NCBI GenBank assembly: GCA_913062625.1
Contig: CAJXWP010000007.1
Coordinates: 20,389 to 84,388 of the forward strand
Reading direction: 5' to 3'
DNA length: 64,000 bases
From: an uncultured Haliea sp.
GTDB taxonomy: Bacteria; Pseudomonadota; Gammaproteobacteria; Pseudomonadales; Halieaceae
Each line of letters opens with the position of its first letter. Position 1 is the first letter of the stretch. A program made the position numbers and the translations under genes. A model generated the notes under the pieces. It worked only from the letters and a program-made list of their open reading frames with translations. It was not told where the DNA came from and did no database searches. Below, piece after piece: positions 23,858 to 34,299 of the stretch.

Positions 23858-24769
23858 TCAGCCTCCTTCCGTTATCACCTGCGGCAAGCCATTCTGTTGA
23901 TCGATTGCTTCGTCTATTACTGCATTATCTAACTTAGCTGATCGTCTGTTCATAGCGTCATCCAACGCCACCGTAACCGCTTCTATCTGGGCTCCCCTGT
24001 CATTCGGGTACTCTTCCAATGGAGGATGCACTTCCAGATACAGTTTGCCACCGTACCAGCCAGCCTTGACGGGCTGATTGATAATATTGACTTGCGTACC
24101 GACTGGCAGCTGCCCAAAGAGATGCTCGATGTCCTCGGGTAGCATGCGTATGCATCCGTGGGAGACTCTCATGCCTACCCCTAGCGGCTTGTTAGTGCCG
24201 TGAATTAAGTAGGTTGGCATACCCAAGCGCATGGCATAGGCGCCCAGAGGGTTGTTTGGGCCGGCCGGAACTACCCTTGGCAGCGGATCACCTTTTTCAG
24301 CATGTTCCTTGCGAATAGATTCCGTAGGGCGCCAGGAAGGATCTTTCTTTTTACTGGTGATAGTCGTCATGCCTAACGGTGTCGCCCAATCCATGCGCCC
24401 AATACTGATTGGGTAGGTTTGCACTTGCGCCGGTTGACCAGGCTTCTTCGGGGGGAAATAGTACATACGCATTTCAGGGAGGTTCAACACGACACCCTTT
24501 CGCTGCGCACGCGGCAACACGTAGTGTGATGGAACCGTAATCAGAGTCCCCTCGCCTGGCATCCATCGATCCACACCAGGGTTGACACGCTCCATCTGGT
24601 TCTGGCCGATATTAGACCGCCGAGCTATGTCCAATAGCGTATCCTCATAAGTGGACTGCACTGTACGCATCGAACCAATGACGCCAAAATGCTGGGATGG
24701 GAGATCGAAAGTCTCTGCAAAGACAGAATTCGATAGCGCGAGGGAGAACATAATTACTAAGCTTTTCAT
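23858..24769 (-). CDS. L,D-transpeptidase with LysM-like N-domain (ErfK/YbiS family)
   Basis: Start at 24769 gives a signal peptide (M-K-S-L-V-I-M-F-S-L-A-L-S-N-S-V-F-A) and 303 residues. An N-terminal LysM-like part (Y-E-D-T-L-L-D-I-A-R-R near 41-51; N-P-G-V-D near 63-67; P-G-E-G-T near 71-75) precedes the YkuD catalytic part: H-G-T-N-K near 190-194 and S-H-G-C-I-R-M with nucleophile Cys206. That is the arrangement of E. coli ErfK, YbiS, YcfS and YnhG, which form the covalent Lpp-peptidoglycan link or 3-3 crosslinks. Facing the Lpp-like gene convergently (80 bases apart), it is the better candidate for the lipoprotein-linking enzyme. Confidence 0.93.
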   Translation of the reverse strand: MKSLVIMFSLALSNSVFAETFDLPSQHFGVIGSMRTVQSTYEDTLLDIARRSNIGQNQMERVNPGVDRWMPGEGTLITVPSHYVLPRAQRKGVVLNLPEMRMYYFPPKKPGQPAQVQTYPISIGRMDWATPLGMTTITSKKKDPSWRPTESIRKEHAEKGDPLPRVVPAGPNNPLGAYAMRLGMPTYLIHGTNKPLGVGMRVSHGCIRMLPEDIEHLFGQLPVGTQVNIINQPVKAGWYGGKLYLEVHPPLEEYPNDRGAQIEAVTVALDDAMNRRSAKLDNAVIDEAIDQQNGLPQVITEGG

Positions 24770-24921
24770 GACGCAACGATAATGCACTCTTGGGGGTAAA
24801 AACAACCCTATTAGGTCTCGTGCATGCCAAAGAAAAATCAAATGAGCGCCCCACTGCAGCCATTACTAGATAATCCGGCGAGTGCTGTATACACTGCTTT
24901 TTTTCAATTGAGCACTACGCA

Positions 24922-26157
24922 ATGAAGCTTTCCTCGGATTTACTGGACGCTGCAGTTATGGGCGATGAGACGACCATGCACGAGCTCCTGCAGCAATTGC
25001 GTGAACATGACCCCGTGAGCAGAGTCGAGCACCCCGACTTTGAGCCATTCTGGGCGATTACTAAGCATGAGGACATAAAAGCCATCAGCCAGAATAACGC
25101 GGCCTTTATCAGCAGCCCGCGAACGGTATTGATACAACGGGAATTCGAAAAGGCGCTGTTCGAAAAGTTCGGGACACGTCATGGTGTGGAAACGCTTATT
25201 CATATGGACAACCCCAAGCATAGAAAATTGCGCGATGTAACGCGGGATTGGTTCAAACCGCGCGCAATCGACAAACTAAGCATCGATGTCGAGACTATTT
25301 CGAAACAATACGTCGATAAGATGGAGGCAATGGGTGGCGAGTGCGATTTTGTCAAGGATATCGCATTGCTCTACCCGCTGCGGGTGATTATGTCGATCAT
25401 CGGCGTCGCTCCCGAAGAGGAGGCCATGATGCTAAAACTGACTCAGGAATTGTTTGGCGGCCAAGACCCCACTCAATCGAGGGGAGGCGATGTGGGTGAC
25501 GGTCTTGCAGTGCTGATGGATTTTTTCAACTACTTTACTGCCGTGGTGGAGGACCGCAAAAAAAATCCCTGCGGGGACCTGGCCTCTATCTTAGCTAATG
25601 CTCTCGTTGACGGAGAGCCCATGGAGCAACTGGATCAAATCAGCTACTTCATCATCACTGCAACGGCGGGGCACGATACCACCTCAGCCACGATTAGCGG
25701 TGGAATGAAGGCCTTGCTTGAGCACCCTGAGCAGCTAGCAAAACTGCGCAAACACCCAGAGCTTGCGAAACAGGCTGCCAAAGAAATGATTCGCTGGGTA
25801 TCTCCCGTGCGTCACATGATGCGCACTACTACTGAAGACATTGTCCTGCGCGGAAAAACCATCAAAGCTGGAGACAACTTGTGCCTGTGGTACCCATCCG
25901 CTAATCGAGACGACGATGCTATCGAAAACCCCGATACCTTTGACATAGAACGTGACAACCAAAATCAACTGGCATTTGGCTTTGGAGGACACATGTGCCT
26001 TGGCCAACACCTGGCAGTACTGGAAGTTGAATCGTTTTTTAAGGAATTGCTACCGCGACTCAGCCATATTGAATTCGCTGCAGATCCGGAGTGGGTTCAG
26101 GCAATTTTTGTCGGTGGCCTAAAGTCGATGCCCGTGCGTTACGCCTTCCATTCTTAG
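24922..26157 (+). CDS. Cytochrome P450 (soluble bacterial class)
   Basis: 411 residues, starting at ATG 24922 with no strong Shine-Dalgarno. Seen: M-D-N-P-K-H-R-K-L-R near 95-104 (C-helix), canonical I-helix A-G-H-D-T-T at 249-254, E-x-x-R in K-E-M-I-R-W at 287-292, and heme loop F-G-F-G-G-H-M-C-L-G with Cys359. The end V-G-G-L-K-S-M-P-V-R-Y resembles the end of the P450 at 18984. It is the fourth P450 in 13.7 kb and the only one on the plus strand, beyond the cell-wall genes. No matching operator was found in front of it, so its control may differ from the TetR island. Confidence 0.93.
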   Translation: MKLSSDLLDAAVMGDETTMHELLQQLREHDPVSRVEHPDFEPFWAITKHEDIKAISQNNAAFISSPRTVLIQREFEKALFEKFGTRHGVETLIHMDNPKHRKLRDVTRDWFKPRAIDKLSIDVETISKQYVDKMEAMGGECDFVKDIALLYPLRVIMSIIGVAPEEEAMMLKLTQELFGGQDPTQSRGGDVGDGLAVLMDFFNYFTAVVEDRKKNPCGDLASILANALVDGEPMEQLDQISYFIITATAGHDTTSATISGGMKALLEHPEQLAKLRKHPELAKQAAKEMIRWVSPVRHMMRTTTEDIVLRGKTIKAGDNLCLWYPSANRDDDAIENPDTFDIERDNQNQLAFGFGGHMCLGQHLAVLEVESFFKELLPRLSHIEFAADPEWVQAIFVGGLKSMPVRYAFHS

Positions 26158-26667
26158 GGGATCAAAACCTTTCACCTCATCGCGATACGCACGGTATCCG
26201 GCACAGTGAGCACTGTGCCGGTACAGTGGCTGAATCCTGTGCTCAGAAGGTTGTTCGAGCCGCCTGCTACCGCTATCATTAAACGATAGACGCGGTAGAA
26301 GCATGAGAACGCGGGAAATTGGATTTCAATTTCACAGTTGCTTCTTTTTACATCGTATTTAGGCGTACTCAGCCGATGCAACGAGGCAGATTCTTTAACT
26401 GCGATTTTCCGCTCAGGTCCTTCCCAAAAAATAGTGTTTAAATACAATGTGTTGAGAAATTTTATTCCGTCTCTTGAGCAGGCAAACTATTGACATTAAT
26501 CCGTCGGGTGGTATTGTCCCCACCCTGCTCAATTGTGAACAAATACCGTTTATAGTTGGCAAGAGACTGAGGAGCGAAAGCCCCCGTCCAGGCAGCCATG
26601 AGCGCTTTCTTTTGCTGGGCAAAATTATCTTGCGGTTTGATATCGCACTACCAAATGAGTTAACGGC
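26158..26667. other. Intergenic region ahead of gltBD
   Basis: About 510 bases with no convincing gene. A short rightward frame (26474-26671) abuts the glutamate synthase start but has no recognisable family and is not listed. The stretch holds the dyad at 26198-26221 and must contain the gltB promoter. I could not fix -35/-10 boxes with confidence. Confidence 0.5.
26198..26221. promoter_or_regulatory. Perfect 11-bp inverted repeat, hairpin or operator
   Basis: CCGGCACAGTG and its exact reverse complement CACTGTGCCGG are separated by only AG. No T-run follows on the plus strand, so it is not a classic terminator there, though it lies 41 bases after the stop of the P450 gene and could end that transcript in a factor-dependent way. 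The tiny loop would strain an RNA hairpin, so a protein-binding site is as likely. Confidence 0.6.
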
Positions 26668-29600
26668 ATGATGAACAAAAGAATCGATGGCAAAACCGGG
26701 TTTCCCGCTAAGCATGGTCTCTACGACCCTGCTCTCGAGAAGGACTCCTGTGGCGTTGGCTTCGTGGCTCATGTCAAGGGCACCCCCAGTCATGAAATCC
26801 TAACCGACGCCTACCATATCAACTCCAGGATGGATCATCGTGGCGGCTGCGGATTCGAAGAGAATACTGGCGATGGCGCTGGCATCATGACCGCCATTCC
26901 CCACAAATTTATGCAAAAAGTGACCGCTGATTGGGGTATCAAACTGCCCGACGTAGGGGCCTATGCGGTCGGAAACGTCTTTTTGCCGCATGATGAAGCC
27001 AAACGCATCGCCTTGAAGGCAGCCTTCGATGCTGAAATCATTAAGGTAGGCCTTACGCCGTTGGGTTACCGTTTGGTGCCAGTGCTGCCTGATGAAGCTA
27101 ACATAGGGCCCGCGGCACGAGACGCCATGCCCTGCATCGAGCAGGTCATTGTCAGCGGCGGCACTTCTGGCGACCACACGCTCGATCACGCGCTATATTT
27201 TGCACGCAAACGATTCATTCGCGCGGCGAACATCAGCCATCCGGGTGAACTGGTCTATGTGTGCAGCCTCAACTCAAGAATTCTTGTGTATAAGGGCATG
27301 CTAACACCTGCCCAACTTTTTCCGTTCTACCCGGACCTTGAAGATGCCGACTATGAAAGCCACTTTGCTATGGTGCACTCTAGATTCTCAACCAATACCT
27401 TTCCATCTTGGGATAGAGCACAGCCTAATCGCTTCATGAGCCATAATGGCGAGATTAACACGCTGCGCGGCAATAAGAACTGGATGACAGCGCGTCAGGG
27501 CGTTGCCGCCAGTGAGCGCTTTGGTAACGATATCAGCGATTTATTCCCCATCGTTGAGCCAGATTTTTCCGATTCGGGTTCGTTTGATAACGTGCTGGAA
27601 TTTCTCCTCATGTCAGGACGAACGCTTCAAGAATCTATCATGATGATGATTCCTGAGGCCTGGCAATCTGATAAGAACATGCCCAAAGAAAAGCGGGATT
27701 TTTATGAATACCATTCCGCTCTCATGGAGCCCTGGGATGGGCCAGCGTCAATCGTGTTCACTGATGGCCATTACATCGGTGCGGTACTTGATCGCAATGG
27801 GCTGAGGCCATCCAGATATTACCTAACACATGACGACAAGGTCATCATGGCATCTGAAGTGGGTGTGCTTCCAATCGACCCATCAAATATCAAAGAAAAA
27901 GGCAGATTACAGCCCGGGAAAATGTTCCTAGTCGATTTTTTCGCCGGACGTCTTATCCCCGACGAAGAATTAAAAATGGAGTTCGCGAAACAGCGTCCTT
28001 ACGGTGATTGGCTAGAACAGCAGAAATTGGAATTGTCTGATCTACCCGCGGACCATGCAGAGCTGCATTACGAACCTGAAACGCTGGTGGCACGCATGCA
28101 GTCATTCGGCTACACCACTGAAACCATGCAGTTTATGCTTCTGCCCATGGTCTCTGAAGCTAGGGATCCTCTCGGTTCGATGGGCAATGACAGCGCACTG
28201 GCTTGTCTGTCTGATAAGTCGCGTATGATTTACGACTACTTCAAGCAGTTGTTTGCCCAGATCACGAATCCACCGATAGACTCTATTCGTGAAGAAGTTG
28301 TTATGTCTCTCACATGCTTTATTGGGCCTGAGAGAAACTTGCTGGAGACAACACCGGAACATGTCCATCGGTTAGAGCTGCATCACCCCATCATTTCTAA
28401 CGATGAGCTTACCAGCATCAGAGATATCGACCGAGATGGCTGGACAACCAAAACCATCGACATCACTTTTGAGAAGGCTAGCGGTTGTGCCGGTATGTTG
28501 GCGCAGATTGACCGGATTTGCGAGGAATCCTCACAGGCCATCAGAGACGGCTACTCTTTCGTAGTCCTTTCAGACCGCAATATTGGTGCGGATCGTATGG
28601 CCTTGAGCGCTCTAATCGCCTGCGGTGCCGTTCACCATCACCTGGTGGCTAGCCATGAGCGCACCCGCATCGGCATCATTGTGGAAACAGGTGAAGCGCG
28701 AGAAGTTCACCACCACTGCCTATTAGTAGGCTATGGCGCTGATGCGATTAATCCTTATCTTGCCTTTGAAGCCATTTGGCAGTCTTTGCAAGACGGCCTG
28801 TTAAACAAAAATATCTTTCCCAACAGTTCTTCAATTGTGAAGGGATACAAGAAGGGCGTCGGCAAGAGCATGTTGAAGGTGATGGCCAAAATGGGCATCT
28901 CTACTCTGCAGTCTTATAAAGGTGCACAAATTTTTGAAGCCGTTGGTCTCGCCGATGAAATCATCGATCGATGCTTCATGGGTACTGCTAGTCGTGTGCA
29001 GGGCGTCAATTTTACGGTCCTGTTTGAAGAGATGAAACTACGTCATGAAATCGGCTTCCCAGTGCGTGATCAGAACCTGATTCCCGTCCTGCCGAACCCT
29101 GGCGAGATTCACTGGCGTCGTGGCGGTGATACTCACATGTGGGATCCTGAAACCATTTCTAACCTGCAGATCGCGAGTCGGACTAATGATGAAGAGGCGT
29201 ACTGGAAATTTGCCGATCATGCGAATACGGATTCCACCCAGCGTTCCACTCTCCGCGGACTGATGGATTTCAAAAAAGCCAGTGATCCATGCGATATCAA
29301 TGAGGTTGAGCCGGCATCAGAAATCGTCAAACGATTCTGCACAGGAGCAATGAGCTTCGGCTCTATTTCGGCCGAAAGTCATGAGACGCTGGCGATTGCA
29401 ATGAATCGCATCGGCGGAAAATCGAACACGGGTGAAGGAGGTGAAGACGTCGCACGTTTTACACCGATGACCAATGGCGATTCAAAGCGTTCGGCGATTA
29501 AACAGGTCGCTTCCGGCCGCTTTGGTGTCACCATCTGGTACCTCACGAATGCCGACGAACTGCAGATAAAGATTGTTCAAGGTGCGAAGCCAGGAGAGGG

Positions 29601-31233
29601 CGGAGAACTTCCCGGTAAAAAGGTAGATCAGACGATTGCCGATATCAGGCACTCAACGCCCGGCGTGGGCCTTATAAGCCCGCCGCCACACCATGACATT
29701 TACTCTATCGAGGATATCGCGCAGCTGATTCATGATTTGAAGAATGCTAATCCTAGTGCAAGAATCAGTGTCAAACTCGGTTCCGAAATCGGAGTAGGAA
29801 CCATTGCTGCCGGCGTTACCAAGGCAAAAGCGGATCACCTGGTAATTGCCGGACATGACGGCGGTACCGGCGCATCTGCCATCACCTCGATTAAACACGC
29901 AGGTCTGCCGTGGGAGCTCGGTATTGCGGAGACCCATCAGACACTTGTGAAGAACAATTTGCGGTCACGTGTCGTCCTGCAAACAGACGGGCAAATAAAG
30001 ACGGGGCGCGATATTGCTATAGCGGTGCTATTGGGCGCAGAAGAGATAGGCTTTGCCACCGCACCACTAGTGACACTGGGTTGCATTATGATGCGCAAAT
30101 GTCACCTGAATACCTGCCCTGTTGGAATTGCCACGCAGGATCCAGAGCTGCGCAAGAAATTTTCTGGTAGCCCAGATTCTGTAGTGAACTATTTCTTTAT
30201 GGTGGCCCAGGAGCTTCGCCTAATAATGGCCAGTCTTGGAATTCGAACTGTTAACGAGATGGTCGGACGCGCGGACCTTTTGGAAATGCGCCATGCAGTT
30301 GACCATTGGAAGACCAACGGCCTTGATTTCAGTAGCATTCTTACCCCCGCAGAGATCGTTTACGAGGGAACGGAGGTCTATCAAACAATCGAGCAGGATC
30401 ATGGCCTCGACAAGGCCCTTGATAACCTTCTGATCGAACTGGCACAGCCGGCGCTAAAGAGCGGCGAGAGAGTCCATATCGAACATGAGATTATCAATAT
30501 TAACCGAGTTGTCGGCACTATGCTGTCGCACGAAGTTGCCAAAGCGACGAACGGAAAGCTCCTGCCTGATGACACTATCCATATTAAGCTCAACGGTTCA
30601 GCAGGACAAAGCCTTGGCGCGTGGTTAGCCAAGGGCATTACTTTGGAAGTTGAGGGCGACTGTAACGATTATGTCGGAAAAGGTCAGTCGGGGGGCAGAA
30701 TCATTGTCTATCCGCCAAAATCTAGTACATTTAAGCCCGAGGACAATATCCTTGTTGGTAACGTTATAATGTACGGCGCAACTTCTGGCGAGTCTTACTT
30801 CAACGGCATCGCAGCGGAACGCTTTTGTGTTCGCAACAGCGGCGCCATTGCTGTCGTCGAAGGTATTGGCGATCACGGCTGTGAATACATGACCGGTGGC
30901 CGCGTGGTAGTGCTGGGAAAGACGGGTAGAAACTTCGGAGCCGGCATGAGTGGCGGCATTGCGTATGTATGGGACAAGGACGGAGATTTCGAGCGCATGT
31001 GTAACTCGGAGACGTTCGAACTTGAAGGTGTCGAAGCTAATGAGGATATCGATGAGCTGCGCACCCTCATAGAAAACCACAAAAAGTACACCGGGTCTGC
31101 AGTTGCGGAGAATATTCTAAACAACTGGAAAACTGAGCTCATTCGATTCGTTAAGGTCATGCCAACTGACTACAAACGGGTTCTTGAAGAGATGTCACGA
31201 GAAAATATAGCAACCGCAGCAGTCGGTTCCTAG
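26668..31233 (+). CDS. gltB: Glutamate synthase (NADPH), large subunit
   Basis: 1521 residues, the usual size. Order of parts: type II glutamine amidotransferase with nucleophile Cys28 in K-D-S-C-G-V-G-F after a short propeptide; central domain; FMN-binding synthase barrel, with S-x-G-x-I-S-x-E-x-H-E (residues about 905-915) and H-D-G-G-T-G-A-S near 1066-1073; the 3Fe-4S Cys cluster [12 protein letters not shown] near 1139-1150; and the C-terminal right-handed beta-helix with repeating G-x-x-G ([15 protein letters not shown]). It transfers the glutamine amide to 2-oxoglutarate, giving two glutamates, with electrons from GltD. The start has two ATGs; the first is used. gltD follows after 14 bases. 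Confidence 0.97.
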   Translation: MMNKRIDGKTGFPAKHGLYDPALEKDSCGVGFVAHVKGTPSHEILTDAYHINSRMDHRGGCGFEENTGDGAGIMTAIPHKFMQKVTADWGIKLPDVGAYAVGNVFLPHDEAKRIALKAAFDAEIIKVGLTPLGYRLVPVLPDEANIGPAARDAMPCIEQVIVSGGTSGDHTLDHALYFARKRFIRAANISHPGELVYVCSLNSRILVYKGMLTPAQLFPFYPDLEDADYESHFAMVHSRFSTNTFPSWDRAQPNRFMSHNGEINTLRGNKNWMTARQGVAASERFGNDISDLFPIVEPDFSDSGSFDNVLEFLLMSGRTLQESIMMMIPEAWQSDKNMPKEKRDFYEYHSALMEPWDGPASIVFTDGHYIGAVLDRNGLRPSRYYLTHDDKVIMASEVGVLPIDPSNIKEKGRLQPGKMFLVDFFAGRLIPDEELKMEFAKQRPYGDWLEQQKLELSDLPADHAELHYEPETLVARMQSFGYTTETMQFMLLPMVSEARDPLGSMGNDSALACLSDKSRMIYDYFKQLFAQITNPPIDSIREEVVMSLTCFIGPERNLLETTPEHVHRLELHHPIISNDELTSIRDIDRDGWTTKTIDITFEKASGCAGMLAQIDRICEESSQAIRDGYSFVVLSDRNIGADRMALSALIACGAVHHHLVASHERTRIGIIVETGEAREVHHHCLLVGYGADAINPYLAFEAIWQSLQDGLLNKNIFPNSSSIVKGYKKGVGKSMLKVMAKMGISTLQSYKGAQIFEAVGLADEIIDRCFMGTASRVQGVNFTVLFEEMKLRHEIGFPVRDQNLIPVLPNPGEIHWRRGGDTHMWDPETISNLQIASRTNDEEAYWKFADHANTDSTQRSTLRGLMDFKKASDPCDINEVEPASEIVKRFCTGAMSFGSISAESHETLAIAMNRIGGKSNTGEGGEDVARFTPMTNGDSKRSAIKQVASGRFGVTIWYLTNADELQIKIVQGAKPGEGGELPGKKVDQTIADIRHSTPGVGLISPPPHHDIYSIEDIAQLIHDLKNANPSARISVKLGSEIGVGTIAAGVTKAKADHLVIAGHDGGTGASAITSIKHAGLPWELGIAETHQTLVKNNLRSRVVLQTDGQIKTGRDIAIAVLLGAEEIGFATAPLVTLGCIMMRKCHLNTCPVGIATQDPELRKKFSGSPDSVVNYFFMVAQELRLIMASLGIRTVNEMVGRADLLEMRHAVDHWKTNGLDFSSILTPAEIVYEGTEVYQTIEQDHGLDKALDNLLIELAQPALKSGERVHIEHEIININRVVGTMLSHEVAKATNGKLLPDDTIHIKLNGSAGQSLGAWLAKGITLEVEGDCNDYVGKGQSGGRIIVYPPKSSTFKPEDNILVGNVIMYGATSGESYFNGIAAERFCVRNSGAIAVVEGIGDHGCEYMTGGRVVVLGKTGRNFGAGMSGGIAYVWDKDGDFERMCNSETFELEGVEANEDIDELRTLIENHKKYTGSAVAENILNNWKTELIRFVKVMPTDYKRVLEEMSRENIATAAVGS

Positions 31234-31247
31234 GAAGACTATTGATT

Positions 31248-32687
31248 ATGGGAAAAGTAACCGGATTTAAAGAATACATTCGAGAGACCGAGCCATATCG
31301 TGATCCCGCCCTGCGTATTATCGATTTCAAAGAGCTCTATACCGAGCACAACGACTCGCATCTTCAGACACAAGGCGCTCGGTGCATGGACTGCGGCGTG
31401 CCTTTTTGCCAATCAAACAATGGCTGTCCGGTGTACAACCTCATCCCGGAGTGGAATGATCTGGTGTACAACGGACGGTGGCAGGACGCTCTTGATCGCC
31501 TACACACAACCAATAATTTCCCTGAATTTACGGGCCGCGTATGCCCTGCGCCCTGCGAGGGTGCGTGCGTACTTGGTATCACAAGCCCGGCGGTTACCAT
31601 CAAAAATATTGAATGTGCCATCATTGATCGGGGCTTTGACGAGGGCTGGGTAACGCCAAAAGTAGCCGGTGACAGTACAGGCAAAAGTATCGCCATCATC
31701 GGCTCTGGCCCGTGTGGGCTAGCTGCAGCGGAGCAATTAAATACAGCCGGGCACAAGATCACCGTCTACGAGCGGGCCGACCGACTCGGTGGTCTTTTGA
31801 TGTACGGTATTCCTAACATGAAACTCGACAAAGATGTGGTTGAACGTCGTGTACAGCTTATGCGTGATGCAGGTGTCGAGTTCATCGTCAATGCCAATGT
31901 TGGAAAAGATATAGATCCCGCCACACTTGTTGCAGAAAATGATGCAGTACTGCTCGCCACTGGAGCGACACTGGCGCGCGACCTGCCCATTTCAGGACGC
32001 GATGCAAAAGGTGTGCACCTGGCGATGGAATTCCTGACCGCCAACACCAAGAGTCTCCTCGATTCGGGACTGGAAGACGATAATTATATTTCAGCAAAAG
32101 ACAAAAATGTTATTGTCATTGGCGGTGGTGACACGGGTACTGACTGTATAGGCACGTCCTTACGCCACGGATGCAAATCACTGGTGAACTTTGAGCTCTT
32201 ACCGAAGCCGCCCGCTGAACGCGCCGACAATAACCCCTGGCCGCTTTGGCCGCGTATCTATCGCGTCGATTATGGCCATGCCGAGGCAGAAGAAAAATTT
32301 GGAGATGACCCGAGGGTCTATTCCATTATGAGCAAGGAATTCGTTAAAGACGATCAGGGCAATCTGACCGGTATTGTCACAGTGAACGTCGATGATCAGC
32401 TAAAAGAAATTCCGGGTAGTGAGAAGACTTGGGAGGCAGACCTCATCATGTTATCGATGGGATTTTTACAGCCAGAGCACTACATCAACGAAGCACTTAG
32501 CATGGATATTGATGGACGAGGCAATTTCAAAGCGACAAAGCAGGATTATCGCACCAGCGTGTCAAAAGTCTACGCTGCTTCTGACTGCCGACGGGGCCAA
32601 GACCTTGTGGTTCGCGCGATCAATGAAGGACGCGAAGCCGCACGTGAAATTGATCGCGACTTAATGGGCAACACACAATTACCTTAA
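31248..32687 (+). CDS. gltD: Glutamate synthase (NADPH), small subunit
   Basis: 479 residues from the ATG at 31248 (an in-frame TTG two codons earlier is possible; AGGAAG lies upstream). N-terminal ferredoxin-like Cys set [10 protein letters not shown] ... G-C-P-V near residues 45-62 and C-P-A-P-C-E-G-A-C near 93-101 holds the two 4Fe-4S centres. The FAD site [11 protein letters not shown] near 151-161 and the NADPH site G-G-G-D-T-G-T-D near 289-296 follow. It takes electrons from NADPH and passes them to GltB. Start M-G-K-V-T-G-F matches the family consensus. Same operon as gltB. Confidence 0.97.
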   Translation: MGKVTGFKEYIRETEPYRDPALRIIDFKELYTEHNDSHLQTQGARCMDCGVPFCQSNNGCPVYNLIPEWNDLVYNGRWQDALDRLHTTNNFPEFTGRVCPAPCEGACVLGITSPAVTIKNIECAIIDRGFDEGWVTPKVAGDSTGKSIAIIGSGPCGLAAAEQLNTAGHKITVYERADRLGGLLMYGIPNMKLDKDVVERRVQLMRDAGVEFIVNANVGKDIDPATLVAENDAVLLATGATLARDLPISGRDAKGVHLAMEFLTANTKSLLDSGLEDDNYISAKDKNVIVIGGGDTGTDCIGTSLRHGCKSLVNFELLPKPPAERADNNPWPLWPRIYRVDYGHAEAEEKFGDDPRVYSIMSKEFVKDDQGNLTGIVTVNVDDQLKEIPGSEKTWEADLIMLSMGFLQPEHYINEALSMDIDGRGNFKATKQDYRTSVSKVYAASDCRRGQDLVVRAINEGREAAREIDRDLMGNTQLP

Positions 32688-32879
32688 GGCAAAATCTTCA
32701 CTTGGCAAGAAGAGGGAGCCAGCCTTCCGCTTCTCTGCCCTCTCCCTGTATTTCGCTATGCCGCGGTGCCGGAAGACGTCGACTCTCTCTGCAATGAATC
32801 GTGCGGGCAGCAATGCAAAAAATGCGCTCTCTATTGCGCCTGACGAATCAACGGTAACGTATTCTTCGTGAGCATGCGT

Positions 32880-33431
32880 TTAGGCCACGTTATGAAGCGA
32901 ATCCATAGGTGCTGCAACGTCGCCTGCTGCATGATCAATCAATGATCCCCGCTCGGAGCGCCAAAAAACACCTTTAAGCATGGCTAGGCCAACTTGTCTT
33001 GCATTAATAGCCAACTGCTTCGCCATTTCCTCGCCGTAACTGTTAACAGCGAATACTTTCTTAATACTTGCACCATAATCATCGGGCCAGCTCGCCTCCC
33101 AATACCAGCTTTCTTTGATGCTGCCATCGCGGCGCTTGTAGCGCTTAGCGTAGGTGCAAACCCCGCTAATACCCGATGTATTGTTGGACCGTTTGATGCA
33201 GCAAAACTCCGATCGTGTTATAGGCGGATTCTGACAAACAATATGGTCGCGGTAGCGCCTAGCCTCCTGCAAAGCCGCCAGCTGCCCTCCATGTTTGCGG
33301 TCCGGAAAATTTTTCACATATCCCTTGCCGTGTCGGCGCAAACTTACACGCCACGCATGGGCGTGATAGGCCTCGTCATCGATACGCGATAGGCCATAGT
33401 TGTTATCATTTTTTCCATTTATAGGCTGCAC
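32880..33431 (-). CDS. AP2-domain-like DNA-binding protein, hypothetical
   Basis: 183 residues, probably from the GTG at 33431. The N-terminal half (L-S-R-I-D-D-E-A...A-W-R-V-S-L-R-R-H-G-K-G-Y-V-K-N-F-P-D-R-K-H-G-G-Q-L-A-A-L-Q-E-A-R-R-Y-R-D) and the part N-N-T-S-G-I-S-G-V...W-Y-W-E-A-S-W each look like the three-stranded sheet plus helix of AP2 domains, with S-G-(I/V)-x-G-V and the W-x-A pair. Small two-AP2 proteins of this type occur in Gammaproteobacteria and in phage and homing nucleases; their targets are not known. The C-terminal 40 residues are less conserved. A role as a regulator is only a guess. Confidence 0.65.
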   Translation of the reverse strand: MQPINGKNDNNYGLSRIDDEAYHAHAWRVSLRRHGKGYVKNFPDRKHGGQLAALQEARRYRDHIVCQNPPITRSEFCCIKRSNNTSGISGVCTYAKRYKRRDGSIKESWYWEASWPDDYGASIKKVFAVNSYGEEMAKQLAINARQVGLAMLKGVFWRSERGSLIDHAAGDVAAPMDSLHNVA

Positions 33432-33480
33432 ACGACGTCCCCACTAGCTTTTTTCCTGCCTTGATTTGGTGCTCTTATGG

Positions 33481-33747
33481 TTATCGCAACAGCGTGTCCA
33501 AAAGGACTTTCTGCAGATAATGCTTTGCATTTCTATCCAGTCCACACAGGTCTTCGATCATTATGGCTCTGTTCTGGATTAAGGAACTCAGAGTCTCCGA
33601 CCGTATTTCAAGACGAATAAACTGATGCTCCTTAGACTTGCCGGGCGAACAGCTCAGATTATCGCTGCCGCTGCTGCCACGATCACAGGCCTGCCTGCTA
33701 TCAGCGACTACTACTGTGCCTGCAATTTCAGCATTGAATACTCTCAT
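33481..33747 (-). CDS. Small conserved hypothetical protein
   Basis: 88 residues from ATG at 33747. The C-terminal half is the more protein-like: I-R-L-E-I-R-S-E-T-L-S-S-L-I-Q-N-R-A-I-M-I-E-D-L-C-G-L-D-R-N-A-K-H-Y-L-Q-K-V-L-L. This R-L-E-I-x-S-x-x-L-x-x-L-I/V pattern followed by a D-L-x-x-L-D and a Cys or equivalent looks like the short gammaproteobacterial hypothetical that lies next to iron-regulated genes, but I cannot name the family. The N-terminal part is Ser/Asp-rich. It follows the 158-residue gene leftward with only 18 bases between, so the two probably form one transcript from the Fur-box region at 34300. Confidence 0.55.
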   Translation of the reverse strand: MRVFNAEIAGTVVVADSRQACDRGSSGSDNLSCSPGKSKEHQFIRLEIRSETLSSLIQNRAIMIEDLCGLDRNAKHYLQKVLLDTLLR

Positions 33748-33765
33748 TTATTGCGCCCCCCGCGA

Positions 33766-34242
33766 CTAGTGATAAACCGTTTCTTCCGGAGTCATCTCGA
33801 CCCGAGTGGGTGCTGGGCGAGACCTTCGTGGCGTAACAGTATGCTGCCTGTTTTGCGAATTTAGACGCATAATATGCATGTAAATGCGCGCTTCAAACTC
33901 GGGCGACATGTTTAACATCGCTTCATTACGCAGCCGAAAAATTGCGGCCTGACGGATTTCCGTGACAGCATCGGCACGGCCGCTTTTCTCAAGCGCCTGT
34001 GTAAGCCCAACTAGGGTCTGTATAAACCATTCTAGGCCGGTAATAGGCTCAATCGCCCGAGTTGTCAGGATAATTTCCGCTGTCTCAAACGCACACCCCA
34101 TATGGACTAGCGCCTCGTCCCAGTGCTCCCCTTCAGACAGCGACCGACCGGTATCATAAGAGTTAGCGCACCAGTGCAAAGCCTGATCAGGTCTTCCGCG
34201 CAGCCACTCGCGATGATTGGCACACAAAAAGTTGAACTTCAT
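33766..34242 (-). CDS. Conserved hypothetical protein under a Fur-type promoter
   Basis: 158 residues, helical throughout, with pairs of helices that look like a short TPR-type bundle (H-W-D-E-A-L-V-H-M-G-C-A-F-E-T-A-E-I-I-L; W-F-I-Q-T-L-V-G-L-T-Q-A-L-E-K-S-G; A-V-T-E-I-R-Q-A-A-I-F-R-L). The last 25 residues are basic and Pro/Arg-rich and probably disordered. No signal peptide. No known family recognised. The Fur-type box 58 bases upstream suggests expression under iron shortage. It leads a two-gene leftward unit. Confidence 0.6.
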   Translation of the reverse strand: MKFNFLCANHREWLRGRPDQALHWCANSYDTGRSLSEGEHWDEALVHMGCAFETAEIILTTRAIEPITGLEWFIQTLVGLTQALEKSGRADAVTEIRQAAIFRLRNEAMLNMSPEFEARIYMHIMRLNSQNRQHTVTPRRSRPAPTRVEMTPEETVYH

Positions 34243-34299
34243 ATCTTATCTCCTAAGGTAGTCACAGTTGGATCAACCATATCCCAATCACTTTTTAAA

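Noticed and set aside
26474..26671. 65-codon frame abutting gltB
   Set aside because: No family, no ribosome site; it looks like part of the leader region of gltB.
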